Shown: in pieces, positions 16,601-26,156 of the stretch
Numbering within the stretch: position 1 is the first letter of the stretch
How the letters are laid out: the number at the start of each line of letters is the position of its first letter
NCBI GenBank assembly: GCA_964487355.1
Contig: CAZAPS010000005.1
Location: 1 to 64,000 of the forward strand
Direction: 5' to 3'
Origin: JAXGYX01 sp964487355
GTDB lineage: Bacteria; Bacillota; Clostridia; Saccharofermentanales; Fastidiosipilaceae
Length of the DNA: 64,000 nt
Notes under the pieces: generated by a model
Seen by the model: only the letters and a program-made list of their open reading frames with translations
Databases searched by the model: none
Told to the model about the DNA's origin: nothing
Made by a program: the position numbers and the translations under genes

Positions 16601-19141
16601 ATGATCACTCTGGACAATAATAACTCACTTCCTAAATTGCGCGTGGCTGTCCGCGAATTGGTCGATCACGTGCTACGAACCGGCAGCATGGGCAAAGTGT
16701 CCTATGATTCCGCGTTGAGCGCCGCCCGGGGAACACGAATCCATCAAGCGTTTTTCAAGAAAATCAACGACTTGTTTCCGGGCTGGCGGATCCGGGAGGA
16801 GGTCTCGATCAGCCTGCCTTGGAGTGAATCAAATATAAAGCTGCGTGTCAGCGGTCGCGCTGATCTGCTGTTGGAGGTCGACCCATCCTCCGCGGACGGT
16901 GGTTCTGATTTTATGCCTGAAGGGATCGTCGACAAGGTGAGCCGGATGGTCGTCGAAGTCAAGTCGGTGGACCTGCCACTGGATGAGCTGAATCCCAAAG
17001 GCAACCCTCTGCATTGGGCCCAGTGTCAACTATACGCCTATATGATCGCCTCGCTGCGCCGCGAGGAACGAAAGCTTGCCGGTCAGCCGGACGACATGAC
17101 GGATCAAACGGTCACCTACGCCCTCGCCTACGTGTCGGCGGACTCGCTGGAATCCACATTCATTTATCGTCAAACGCCATTCAGTGAGCTCGAAAACGAT
17201 TTCAATAGCTGGTGCGCGGTCTACGCCGCCTGGGGCACGCGTTTGCTCAAGTATAAGGAGAAATGTTCGGCGAGCTGCAAACTCTTTCCTTTCCCTTACC
17301 CTTCGTTGCGCGAGGGACAAAAAGAGCTGAGCACCACTGTCTTGCATAACATCAAGGACGCCGGCACCTTGCTCGCGGAGGCCCCGACCGGTATCGGCAA
17401 GACCATCTCCACCCTCTACCCCGCGCTCAAGGCGCTCGGTCACGGCCTATGTGACCGAATCGTGTATCTGACGGCGCGGACTTCGGTACGCGAGATCGCC
17501 TCGCAGGCGCTAAGTGACATGAGAGCGGTCGGCCTCTATGTGCGCGACATCACCCTGACAGCCAAAGAAAGAATCTGTTTTCGACCGGACATTTTTTGCG
17601 AAACCAATCTATGTGAATTTGCCGATGGCTATTACGACCGATTGCTGCCCGCCTTGGAAGAATTGCTCGAGACACAGGCGATCAACCGTGAGGTGATCGA
17701 GGAGTGCGCCCGATCCCACAAGTTATGTCCACATGAATTATCCATAGACGCCGCGCGGTACTGCGATGTGGTGATCGGCGACTACAATCACGCGTTTGAT
17801 CCGCGCTCTCGCCTGTCGATCTTTGGCGACACTCAAACCCGCGATGTCTTTCTGGTCGATGAGGCGCACAACCTTCCTGACCGCGCCCGAGTCATGTTCA
17901 GCGCCGCCTTGAGTTATAAAGAGTTCCGCGAGGCCGCCAAAGCCTTGCACGCCCTAAAGCCGGAACTTGTGGAGATCATCGCTCCGATTTTAGACACATT
18001 CAAAATATTGAAGCGGCAGCTGAAAGAAAGCAATCCCGCCCTCAACGCGATCGAGCCTTCCATTGACGAAACGAATGTGTTGAGCGCTGAGAACTTTCGT
18101 TCGGCGTCGTCAAAGATGCCGCGTTTGACCGACAGGTTGCAGCGATTTATTAAAGATACCCAAAAACTGCTGGATCAGATTGAGGATTATGATACCAAAA
18201 AACCAATCCTGAACGCTTTTTTCTCGGCGCGACATTTCAACAAAATCTGTGATTGGTTCTGGGCGGACGACTATATCATCATGCTTCGCGACAATGGCAA
18301 AGACTTGATTTTAGAACAGACCTGTCTCGATGTCGCCCGTCAATTGAGGCGCTCGAGGCTGGCCAAAGACACCCATATCTATTTCTCCGCCACACTGACA
18401 CCTCTTTCCTATTATGAGGCCATGCTCTGCGGCAGAGAGCTGGAAAACCCTCCCGACCATTTGATTCTACCGTCTCCGTTTGACGCCGGGCATCTCAATC
18501 TGTTGATTCATCCCCTCTCCACTTTATACAAAGACAGACAAAGCACGGCCCCTCGCCTGGGCATGGCGTTGGCGCTGGCGGTCAGCCGTCAAGCCATCAA
18601 TACCCTGATATATTTTCCGTCATACGCCTACATGAAGCTGGTCTATCCGTGGTTTCGACAGGCGTTGAAAGATGAGCGGCATGTTATTGTGCAAAAAAAA
18701 GGAATGAAGGAATCCGAAAGCGCGGCTTTCCTGCAAAACTTTCGCACAAACGAGGGGCGGCCGACGGTGGGGCTGGCCGTGCTCGGAGGCATCTTCAACG
18801 AAGGAATCGATCTGGCCGGCGAGCGGCTGGGTGGCGTGATCTGTGTTGGCGCCGGTTTGCCACAGCTCAGCCCGGAGAGAGAGATTCTCAAAAATTATTT
18901 TGACACGAGAGGCCTTAACGGTTTTCTGTTCGCCTATGTGTATCCCGGATTCAACAAAATCATGCAGGCCGCGGGCCGGTTGATCCGCTCCGAGCGAGAC
19001 AGAGGATATGTTTTACTGATCGATGAGCGCTATTTAAATCACGAATATGCCGAGTTGTTCCCCCGCTATTGGCATCCGATGATCGCGGCCGATCCGCGCG
19101 AACTGGGTGAGTTGTTGGATGAAACACCGCAGATCGAATGA
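16601..19141 (+). CDS. XPD/DinG-type ATP-dependent helicase with N-terminal PD-(D/E)XK nuclease-like domain
   Basis: 846 residues. The N-terminal quarter resembles Cas4/RecB-type nucleases: GTRIHQAFFKKI, then SGRADLLLEVD, VVEVKSVD (the E-x-K pair) and QCQLYAYM. The helicase core follows: REGQKEL (Q-motif-like), Walker A EAPTGIGKT, several cysteines between motifs Ia and II (for example ERICF, CETNLC, CARSHKLCP) that can bind a 4Fe-4S cluster, Walker B VDEAHNL, and motif VI QAAGRLIRSERDRG. The family unwinds DNA 5' to 3' in repair. The ATG at 16601 has GGAG only two bases upstream, so the exact start is not certain. It stands alone on the plus strand; no partner is evident. Confidence 0.87.
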   Translation: MITLDNNNSLPKLRVAVRELVDHVLRTGSMGKVSYDSALSAARGTRIHQAFFKKINDLFPGWRIREEVSISLPWSESNIKLRVSGRADLLLEVDPSSADGGSDFMPEGIVDKVSRMVVEVKSVDLPLDELNPKGNPLHWAQCQLYAYMIASLRREERKLAGQPDDMTDQTVTYALAYVSADSLESTFIYRQTPFSELENDFNSWCAVYAAWGTRLLKYKEKCSASCKLFPFPYPSLREGQKELSTTVLHNIKDAGTLLAEAPTGIGKTISTLYPALKALGHGLCDRIVYLTARTSVREIASQALSDMRAVGLYVRDITLTAKERICFRPDIFCETNLCEFADGYYDRLLPALEELLETQAINREVIEECARSHKLCPHELSIDAARYCDVVIGDYNHAFDPRSRLSIFGDTQTRDVFLVDEAHNLPDRARVMFSAALSYKEFREAAKALHALKPELVEIIAPILDTFKILKRQLKESNPALNAIEPSIDETNVLSAENFRSASSKMPRLTDRLQRFIKDTQKLLDQIEDYDTKKPILNAFFSARHFNKICDWFWADDYIIMLRDNGKDLILEQTCLDVARQLRRSRLAKDTHIYFSATLTPLSYYEAMLCGRELENPPDHLILPSPFDAGHLNLLIHPLSTLYKDRQSTAPRLGMALALAVSRQAINTLIYFPSYAYMKLVYPWFRQALKDERHVIVQKKGMKESESAAFLQNFRTNEGRPTVGLAVLGGIFNEGIDLAGERLGGVICVGAGLPQLSPEREILKNYFDTRGLNGFLFAYVYPGFNKIMQAAGRLIRSERDRGYVLLIDERYLNHEYAELFPRYWHPMIAADPRELGELLDETPQIE

Positions 19142-19156
19142 TCAAACCGACATCGA

Positions 19157-19933
19157 TCACAGTTTTTGTAAAAAATCCAGTTTGTGGAAGGCGCGCTCCA
19201 TTCGGTCTTGCAGGTATCTTGGCACAAACCAGTCGAGTTCTTTGGCGATCGATTCAGTCAATTCAAAATTGTACAGTTGATTCAACGGAGCGGTCAGAAA
19301 ATACGACAGCGCGCGCCTTGTCCCCCTGCTCAATTCGATCGTCGACGGCCCTTCGTATCGCTCGTGCTCAAGCACTCTCTGACGACAGGCAGAGCGTCGA
19401 CACAACGGACCGGACAGCGCGTATGAAAATGTCATTTGATCATCTTCACTCAAGTCGACCCCGCAGATCCCACAGCGATCGAGAGGCATCGCGAAACCAC
19501 TGTCGCCCAGCACCCGGACTTCGCAGGCGCGCACAATCGCGAGCGGATCTTGTTTGCCGATCGACAGCGCATGCAGCGTGTGAACCGCTAAGACATACAA
19601 CTCCGGCAACGGCACGCCCGGCTGGGCCACCGTCAGCCAGACTTCGGCGAGATGGGCGGCACAGGTCAGCGCGATCAGATCGTTTTGCAGTCCAATGAAT
19701 CCTTCAATGAACGAGGTGGAGTTGATCGTGTAGCGTTCATTTTTTTCAAACAGGACATAGGAGGAGAGCGTGAATATCTCAGTGCCTTTGAGCAGCGCGC
19801 TCTTGGAGCGTCTGGCGCCACGGGCGAACACTTCGATCAGCCCGTGATCGGCGGTCAACACCGACACGTAACGGTCCGCCTCGCCAAAATCATTGACCCT
19901 TAAGTTTAATCCATTTGCGTTGATCAGCGCCAT
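19157..19933 (-). CDS. recO: DNA repair protein RecO
   Basis: 258 residues. N-terminal OB fold (LRVNDFGEADRYVSVLTADHGLIEVFARGARRS region), then a helical domain with a zinc-finger-like cysteine set: CGICG and, further on, CRRSAC. RecO loads RecA onto SSB-coated single strands together with RecR. It starts one base after the ybeY-era stop on the same strand, so it is translationally coupled. This is its usual position downstream of era in Firmicutes. Confidence 0.93.
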   Translation of the reverse strand: MALINANGLNLRVNDFGEADRYVSVLTADHGLIEVFARGARRSKSALLKGTEIFTLSSYVLFEKNERYTINSTSFIEGFIGLQNDLIALTCAAHLAEVWLTVAQPGVPLPELYVLAVHTLHALSIGKQDPLAIVRACEVRVLGDSGFAMPLDRCGICGVDLSEDDQMTFSYALSGPLCRRSACRQRVLEHERYEGPSTIELSRGTRRALSYFLTAPLNQLYNFELTESIAKELDWFVPRYLQDRMERAFHKLDFLQKL

Positions 19934-19934
19934 A

Positions 19935-21545
19935 TCAGTTTTTAGTGGGTTTAAAACCCAATTCAGACAAGATGTTGCCGCTGTTGCGCCAGTCTTTGCG
20001 GACCTTCACAAACAGTTCCAAATAAACCTTGCATCCCAGCATCGCCTCCAGCGAGCGCCGCGCCGCGGTTCCGATCCGCTTCAAAGCGGCTCCTTCTTTG
20101 CCGATCAGTATGCCTTTATGTCCACCACGGTCGGCGAATATGGTGGCGTAGATTCGCACAATCTCCCGGTCATATTCAGAATGTTCCGAATCGTCCGAGG
20201 GCGTGGCGAACGTCTCTTCAAATTTGTCGATCAACACGGCGGTGCCATGCGGAATCTCATCATGGGTATAGCGTAAAATCTGTTCGCGGATCAGTTCAGC
20301 CGCCAGCGAGCGCTCGGATTGGTCGGTAAAGGTGTCTTTGGGGTAGTAGCGCGGACCCTCCGGCAACAACCGGATCAATTCGTCCATCAACACCTCGACG
20401 CCGTCTCCGGTCCTCGCGGATATCGGCACGATCGCCTCAAACGGGTGCCGTTCATTATAAGTGCTGATGATCGGCAGCAGGTTTTCCTTGACCATGTCGT
20501 CGGTTTTGTTGATCGCCAGCACAATCGGCTGATTCGATTCGGACGCTTTCTTGATGACCGATTGCTCCATTGAGGTGAAATTCCCTTTGATGCCATCCAC
20601 CAGCAACAATACGATATCCGCGTCATCAAACGAGCGCCAGGTGTCCTGCATCATCGAACGCCCCAGTTTGTTGGTCGGTCGATGCATGCCCGGCGTATCG
20701 ATAAAAATAAGCTGCGCATTCGGTTTGTTGACGATCGAGCGAACCGCGCTCCGCGTGGTCTGGGACTTGGGTGACACGATCGCCAGCTTGAGTCCTGTAA
20801 GATAATTCAACAAAGTCGATTTGCCGGCGTTTGGCCTGCCGACCAAAGAAACAAATCCCGAATAAAAGGGATCATCGTCGCCTTGTAAATCCACACCGTC
20901 CGCACCGCCTGTGTTCGGCATCCGAACAGCCGGGTCCTCCATGGACGGATCGCTGTCGGATCCGCCTGGTTCCTCAAGCTCTTCGAGTATCTCGATGGCC
21001 GCGGGCACGCCGTCATAGGTCTTCACATCGCGATCCAAACCCAACGCGTCCAGCACTTCATTTTGTTCGGTCTCCATCCGCCGCGCCATGCGCTCATCGA
21101 TGTGATCGTAGCCACAAAGGTGAAGCATGCCGTGCAGGGCCAAAAACACCATTTCACGCAGTCGAGAGTGTCCAAATTCCTTCGCCTGGTCAAATGCGCG
21201 GGGGACACAGATGACAATGTCACCGACCTCGAACATGGGTCCTTCGTCTTCGTCCTCGAAAATGTCCACAGGGTTGAAGTCGCTCGTCAGCCGCCCTTCA
21301 AGAAAATCAAACATGGGAAAAGACAGCACATCGGTAACCGCCGAGACATCGCGCTGCTCAGCGTTGATTTCGCGGATTCCGGTCTCATCCGTGAACAGCA
21401 CATTGATCGAGGGTTTGGCGTTGGCGAACCGCTCGTCAGCGGACACAGCCGTCCGTTTCCACGCAAGTTCCAGCGCGTCGCGGATGGCGGCGGAGCAAAA
21501 AGTCAGATCTTCAGACAGTCGCGGGTTTTGCATCAGATTGATCAC
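19935..21545 (-). CDS. ybeY-era: YbeY-Era fusion: rRNA endoribonuclease joined to GTPase Era
   Basis: 536 residues. Residues 1-170 are YbeY, a zinc-dependent endoribonuclease for 16S rRNA 3' maturation and ribosome quality control, with the metal motif HGMLHLCGYDH at 138-148. Residues 171-226 form an acidic, Gly/Pro-containing linker. Residues 227-536 are Era, the GTPase of 30S assembly: G1 GRPNAGKST, G3 DTPGMH, G4 NKTD, then a KH RNA-binding domain with GGHKGILIGKEGAALKRIG. No stop or frameshift separates the two parts. The probable start is GTG 21545 (ATG 21533 is in frame), with GAGGT six bases upstream, overlapping the end of pgpH by 35 bases. In many Firmicutes dgkA and cdd lie between ybeY and era; they are absent here. 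Confidence 0.95.
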   Translation of the reverse strand: MINLMQNPRLSEDLTFCSAAIRDALELAWKRTAVSADERFANAKPSINVLFTDETGIREINAEQRDVSAVTDVLSFPMFDFLEGRLTSDFNPVDIFEDEDEGPMFEVGDIVICVPRAFDQAKEFGHSRLREMVFLALHGMLHLCGYDHIDERMARRMETEQNEVLDALGLDRDVKTYDGVPAAIEILEELEEPGGSDSDPSMEDPAVRMPNTGGADGVDLQGDDDPFYSGFVSLVGRPNAGKSTLLNYLTGLKLAIVSPKSQTTRSAVRSIVNKPNAQLIFIDTPGMHRPTNKLGRSMMQDTWRSFDDADIVLLLVDGIKGNFTSMEQSVIKKASESNQPIVLAINKTDDMVKENLLPIISTYNERHPFEAIVPISARTGDGVEVLMDELIRLLPEGPRYYPKDTFTDQSERSLAAELIREQILRYTHDEIPHGTAVLIDKFEETFATPSDDSEHSEYDREIVRIYATIFADRGGHKGILIGKEGAALKRIGTAARRSLEAMLGCKVYLELFVKVRKDWRNSGNILSELGFKPTKN

Positions 21546-23658
21546 CGGGGTACCTCACTCTTTTATGAAATTGTCCCGCGTACACTTGTAAGAAGGACTG
21601 AATAATCGTTTCCACATCTTGAAATGAAAGACCGGAAGAAACCAACTGGTCTTGGTCGATTTTAAGTTTTATGATGCGCCGGATCAATGCCTCCGCGCTG
21701 TTGATATCCGTGTGTTCCAAAGACTTCATCGCGGCTTCGCAGGAATCGGCAAGCATGACGATCGCCGATTCTTTGCAGGTCGGAATCGGCCAGGGGTAGC
21801 GATAGTGCGCCTCGTCGGGAGCCGGTTCACCGTTCGCCTCCGCCAGTCGTTTCGCCTTGTCAAAAAAATAAGCCTGTAAGGTGTTGCCATGATGCTCCAT
21901 GATGATTCGCTGCACCGGCAGCGGCAAATGATACTTTCGGGAGATATTCAGTCCCTGCTGCACATGCGCGAGAATGATCTCCACACTTTTTTCCGGTGGA
22001 AGATGGTCGTGTGGATTGCGATCCGCCTGGTTTTCGGTGAACATATAGGGATTGTTGGTTTTTCCGATATCGTGATAATAAGCGCCCACCCGAACCAGCA
22101 AAGAATTGGCGCCGACCGCGTCCGCGGCGGTTTCCGCCAGGTTGGAGACCATGATGCAGTGCTGGTAGGTGCCGGGGGCCTCCAGAAACAGCTTGCGCAG
22201 CAGCGGATGGCTGGGCTGCGACAATTCCACCAGTTTCATAGGCGAGACCGAGCTTAGGAAAACTTCAATGATCGGATTGATTCCGATGGCCAGCACGGCC
22301 GACAGACCGCCCGCCAACGCGGCTATGCCGGCGTCGGTTCCGGTCTTCATCAGCGCGCTTTTCGCCATCAGGTCATACGCGAGAGCGGCCCATCCACCGC
22401 TCAACGCCGTGCCCACGATCAAAATCGCGTAGCGGTTGCGGCTGGCGAATTTCTCCGACAAGATCGCGGCGGCGATCACAGTCGCCGTGCTCGTCACCAC
22501 AAACAACGGATCGTTGCCGGTCATCGGCGTGACAAGTAGATTCAGCAGCACCGAAATGACCACGGCGCACCGCATGCGAAAATAGATGGTCAGCACGATG
22601 GTCGCCGCCGCCACCGGACTGGCCAGTGGCGAGATGCGCGTGAGCCAGCCGGACATCAACAAAGGAAACGCGATAATCGCGCCAATCGTCAGGCGGTCAC
22701 TCAATCTGACAAGTTGATCGATTTCAAATGTCACCAGGTAATAGTACATCATGCCGAGGCTGAGGATCACCAGTAAAACAATACTGATAAAAAAGCGATA
22801 GTTGAAGGTGCCTGTGTCGATCAGATTTACGCTGAGCAGCTGCTGATACATCCCATCCGTGATTGTGTCGCCCACCGCGACGATACGGGTGCCTTTGGGC
22901 ACCATGATGGGATTTTGCTTGATCTGGGCGGCGGCCGCCTCTTTCGCTTTCAAAGTGGCGTCCTCGTCATAAAACGCGTTCGCCTTCAAGGTGACCGTCA
23001 GGATTGGACGCACCACTTCATAGGACTCTTTATAAAATTCCGCCGACTTGAGCAGAGTGTCTACTTGCCGACTGATGCTTTCATTCAAAGAAATGTTGTC
23101 ATGTTTTTCGGCCATGATCAGCTCGGCGAACGACTCAGTTTTGTCCTTTATGCTGTCATATATGCTACTTTCACTGCCAAGCAACACACGATAGACATCG
23201 TTTTCGAAGCGCAAGGTTGTTTTATCTTCAACTTCCTCAGAAAGCTCGAGAATCGCCGTGGTCAGCTGGGCTTCAGTCACCTGATAATGAGTACCGCCGC
23301 TGTCCTCCGAGTCCGCGCCGATGGAGCCGGTGGCGCTCGAACGGTTCTCGGCGTTCAACCCGACTCGTTTTGTGTCGACCAGCGCGAAAAAATCATGTAT
23401 TAAGTTTAAGCAGCCGCGGGAAACGTTTTCGGAACGACTCATGACCATTTGAATACGGGCAGCTTCATCGGCCGCCCTCACATTGGTCGCTTCCACATCA
23501 ACCACATCCGCCGAGGCCACCACATCATATTCGCTGACGTCACCAATCGAAAGCGCATAGGTCTGTGGAACCGACCGCGAATAAACAAACACGGCCGTCA
23601 CACTGACAACCACAATGGCGACCAGCCAACCCAATAGTTTTTTGATATCAAACTTCAT
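21511..23658 (-). CDS. pgpH: 7TM-HD family c-di-AMP phosphodiesterase PgpH
   Basis: 715 residues. An N-terminal transmembrane helix, an extracellular 7TMR-HDED-type domain, seven membrane helices in the middle, and a cytoplasmic HD domain (HCIMVSNLAETAADAV, then YYHDIGKTNNPYMF with the HD pair, and IIMEHHGN). PgpH hydrolyses cyclic di-AMP and so affects wall and potassium homeostasis. The order phoH-pgpH-ybeY is the standard Firmicutes arrangement. It starts 17 bases after the phoH stop and overlaps ybeY-era at its end. Confidence 0.92.
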   Translation of the reverse strand: MKFDIKKLLGWLVAIVVVSVTAVFVYSRSVPQTYALSIGDVSEYDVVASADVVDVEATNVRAADEAARIQMVMSRSENVSRGCLNLIHDFFALVDTKRVGLNAENRSSATGSIGADSEDSGGTHYQVTEAQLTTAILELSEEVEDKTTLRFENDVYRVLLGSESSIYDSIKDKTESFAELIMAEKHDNISLNESISRQVDTLLKSAEFYKESYEVVRPILTVTLKANAFYDEDATLKAKEAAAAQIKQNPIMVPKGTRIVAVGDTITDGMYQQLLSVNLIDTGTFNYRFFISIVLLVILSLGMMYYYLVTFEIDQLVRLSDRLTIGAIIAFPLLMSGWLTRISPLASPVAAATIVLTIYFRMRCAVVISVLLNLLVTPMTGNDPLFVVTSTATVIAAAILSEKFASRNRYAILIVGTALSGGWAALAYDLMAKSALMKTGTDAGIAALAGGLSAVLAIGINPIIEVFLSSVSPMKLVELSQPSHPLLRKLFLEAPGTYQHCIMVSNLAETAADAVGANSLLVRVGAYYHDIGKTNNPYMFTENQADRNPHDHLPPEKSVEIILAHVQQGLNISRKYHLPLPVQRIIMEHHGNTLQAYFFDKAKRLAEANGEPAPDEAHYRYPWPIPTCKESAIVMLADSCEAAMKSLEHTDINSAEALIRRIIKLKIDQDQLVSSGLSFQDVETIIQSFLQVYAGQFHKRVRYPGDQSDAKPATV

Positions 23659-23675
23659 GCCCCACTCCGTCCACT

Positions 23676-24644
23676 CTAGCGCCTGTCACGCCTTTGCCGT
23701 TCATAATCGTCGTAGGCCCGGATGATCTGTTGAACCAGGTCATTGCGCACTACATCTTTGGCGTCCAAATCGATAAAGGCCAGTTCATTCATGGAGCGCA
23801 ATATCTTTCGGACCTCCTTCAATCCGGATTTTTGTCCGGGTGGCAGGTCGATTTGCGTGATGTCGCCGGTCACCACCACTTTGGAGTCAAAACCCATACG
23901 TGTCAAAAACATTTTCATTTGTTCGGGTGTGGTGTTTTGCGCCTCGTCCAGGATGATAAACGCGTGATCCAAAGTACGTCCGCGCATATATGCCAGCGGA
24001 GAAACCTCAATCAAACCTTTTTCCATGTTTTTCAAGTAGGCGTCCGCGCCCATCATTTCATGTAGCGAGTCATAAAGCGGACGCATATAGGGATCGACCT
24101 TCATTTGCAGATCGCCCGGCAAGAAACCCAGTTTCTCACCGGCTTCGACGGCCGGCCGGGTCAAAATGATGCGATCCACCAGATGGCGACGAAAGGCGTC
24201 GACCGCCATCGCCACCGCCAAATATGTCTTGCCGGTTCCCGCCGGACCGACCGCGAACACAATGTCGTGTTCGCGCATCGCCTCAACGTAGCGATTCTGA
24301 CCGTCGGTTTTGCACTTGACCGGTTTTCCCTTCGCGGTGACACAGACGGTGTCCGGAGAAAACTCCGTCACGATGGCCGTCTCTCCATCTTTCATTTGCT
24401 CACTGAGGTAGTTGACAACCTGTCGACTGATCGGGTTTCCGGAAGAATCCAAATCCATCAACTTCAATAAAATCATGGCCGCGGTGTCCACCGCCTCCTG
24501 ATTGTCTCCCAATATGGACAGACCACCATCGCGTTGTTCCACGCTGACGCCAAGATTTTTTTCCAATGACTTTATGTTGCTATTCATGCTGCCAAAGACG
24601 TTGGACAAGCTCTCCGCGCTTTTGACATCAACAAATCTTTCCAT
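23676..24644 (-). CDS. phoH: PhoH family ATPase
   Basis: 322 residues from MERFVD. An N-terminal KH-like RNA-binding region, then the P-loop ATPase: FAVGPAGTGKTYLAVAMAV (Walker A), RPAVEAGEKLGFLPGD, and FIILDEAQNTTPEQMKMFLTR (Walker B). PhoH-like proteins are cytoplasmic and associated with RNA metabolism. ATG 24644 was chosen over upstream ATGs in the same frame (24695 and 24776) because an AAAGGA precedes it and family members begin near here. It is first in the phoH-pgpH-ybeY/era-recO series. Confidence 0.9.
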   Translation of the reverse strand: MERFVDVKSAESLSNVFGSMNSNIKSLEKNLGVSVEQRDGGLSILGDNQEAVDTAAMILLKLMDLDSSGNPISRQVVNYLSEQMKDGETAIVTEFSPDTVCVTAKGKPVKCKTDGQNRYVEAMREHDIVFAVGPAGTGKTYLAVAMAVDAFRRHLVDRIILTRPAVEAGEKLGFLPGDLQMKVDPYMRPLYDSLHEMMGADAYLKNMEKGLIEVSPLAYMRGRTLDHAFIILDEAQNTTPEQMKMFLTRMGFDSKVVVTGDITQIDLPPGQKSGLKEVRKILRSMNELAFIDLDAKDVVRNDLVQQIIRAYDDYERQRRDRR

Positions 24645-24706
24645 TCGTAATCTGATTTCCTTTCCCCGTCCAGAAAACTCCGATTTCTTTTGCATTATAG
24701 CGCATT

Positions 24707-25609
24707 TCAAGGCAATCTCAGTTCCGCCAACAACGAGGTAAACGATTCCGGCGGTGGGCAGCTGATATCCAGCCACTCATTGGTCATCGGATGGGCGAAT
24801 TGCAGACAGGCCGCATGCAGGACTTGGCCCTGACGTCCATACGTCTTGCGCCCGCGCGCGTAGACCGGATCACCGACGACCGGATGACCGATATAGCGCA
24901 TGTGAACTCTGATTTGATGGGTTCTGCCCGTCTCCAAATCCAATTCGACATGGGTCGCCGCGTCCAGCAGCTCCAACACCCGAAAATGGGTAACCGCTTT
25001 TCTCCCATCAGGCAGCACGGCCATACGCTGCCGGTTCGCCGGGTCGCGGCCAAGCGGCGCGATGATCGTTCCGCTGAGCTCGCCAATCGTGCCGTGGACG
25101 ATTGACTGATACCTGCGGGTCACCTTATGTCCGGCGATTTGTTCAGCCATCTTGCGATGGGCGACATTGTCTTTCATCACCACCAACAATCCGGAGGTGT
25201 CTTTGTCGATTCGATGAGCGATACCGGGACGTTCGCTCCCGTTCAAATCGGATAGTCCCTTACCAAAATGATGGATCAGCGCGTTGACCAATGTCCCCCG
25301 CCGATGGCCGGCTCCCGGATGAACCACCATGCCCTGTGGCTTGTTCACGACCAAAAGCCAACGATCCTCATACACAATATCCAAAGGCAATTCCTGACCT
25401 TCAATGACAGAGGGTTCCGCTTCAGGAACGCTTACCTCCAAAATCATGCCGGCCAGGCTTTTACGCGAAGGTCGTACCGGTTTGCCGTCGAGGCGAACCA
25501 AACCCGCGTCCATCCATTTACGCACCTCGGTACGAGAGACATCTTCCATCGCCCGCGTCAACGCCAAATCCAGGCGCAGACCACTTTCTTCCAACTCAAT
25601 CCATTCCAT
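24707..25609 (-). CDS. rluD: RluD-type 23S rRNA pseudouridine synthase
   Basis: 300 residues. An N-terminal S4 RNA-binding domain (RLDLALTRAMEDVSRTEVRKWM), then the RluA-family catalytic domain with the active aspartate in AHRIDKDTSGLLVV, and the later motif ETGRTHQIRVHMRYIGHPVVGDP. It converts specific uridines of large-subunit rRNA to pseudouridine. The start MEWIEL (ATG 25609) has AGAGGG five bases upstream and overlaps the end of lspA by 14 bases, the usual lspA-rluD coupling. Confidence 0.92.
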   Translation of the reverse strand: MEWIELEESGLRLDLALTRAMEDVSRTEVRKWMDAGLVRLDGKPVRPSRKSLAGMILEVSVPEAEPSVIEGQELPLDIVYEDRWLLVVNKPQGMVVHPGAGHRRGTLVNALIHHFGKGLSDLNGSERPGIAHRIDKDTSGLLVVMKDNVAHRKMAEQIAGHKVTRRYQSIVHGTIGELSGTIIAPLGRDPANRQRMAVLPDGRKAVTHFRVLELLDAATHVELDLETGRTHQIRVHMRYIGHPVVGDPVYARGRKTYGRQGQVLHAACLQFAHPMTNEWLDISCPPPESFTSLLAELRLP

Positions 25610-26156
25610 GTGTTCCCTCTTCACGCCCAGATCCTTTTGATCGCCCCTTTGTTGGCGATCCTGTCCGGTTCGCGTCTTCATCCGGTCGATCTTCCTGAAG
25701 TAATCGTTTGCTGTCTGTAAAAAGCAACGAGAGCAGCAGCAATGTGACGCCCACAACCAATATGGAGTCGGCCACGTTGAAAACCGGAAATTGATATTGA
25801 CCAAATCGGAAAGACAGAAAATCAATCACGCCGCCGCGAAAAATCCGGTCAACCATGTTTCCGGCCGTCCCGGCTATGATCAGAGACAGACAAAATCGCA
25901 CTCGGTGATCCTTAATTTTAATCAACCAATAGATAAACAAAACGCAGGCCCCAACGGAAATCGCGCTCAGCACATAGATCCCCCAGGATTGATTTGCCAA
26001 AAAACTCCAGGCCGCCCCGGTGTTGACATGATATTCGAGCACAAAAAATTCGCCGATCACCGACACAACGCCACCGGACGCAAGGTGGTTTTGCGCCACC
26101 AGTTTGGAGACCTGGTCAAGTAAAAGTCCCACCAGGATGATTATTGTCCAGACCAT
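25596..26156 (-). CDS. lspA: Prolipoprotein signal peptidase (signal peptidase II)
   Basis: 186 residues with four transmembrane helices. The catalytic aspartates lie in GTAGNMVDRIFRGGVIDF and FPVFNVADSI; LLDQVSKLVAQ is the N-terminal signature. It removes signal peptides from lipid-modified prolipoproteins. Three candidate clients are in this window (the amidase, the solute-binding protein and the 46946-47620 lipoprotein). ATG 26156, eight bases after GAGGAG, is a better start than the GTG six bases before it. It overlaps the end of the solute-binding gene. A charged tail of about 35 residues follows the last helix. Confidence 0.93.
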   Translation of the reverse strand: MVWTIIILVGLLLDQVSKLVAQNHLASGGVVSVIGEFFVLEYHVNTGAAWSFLANQSWGIYVLSAISVGACVLFIYWLIKIKDHRVRFCLSLIIAGTAGNMVDRIFRGGVIDFLSFRFGQYQFPVFNVADSILVVGVTLLLLSLLFTDSKRLLQEDRPDEDANRTGSPTKGRSKGSGREEGTHGMD

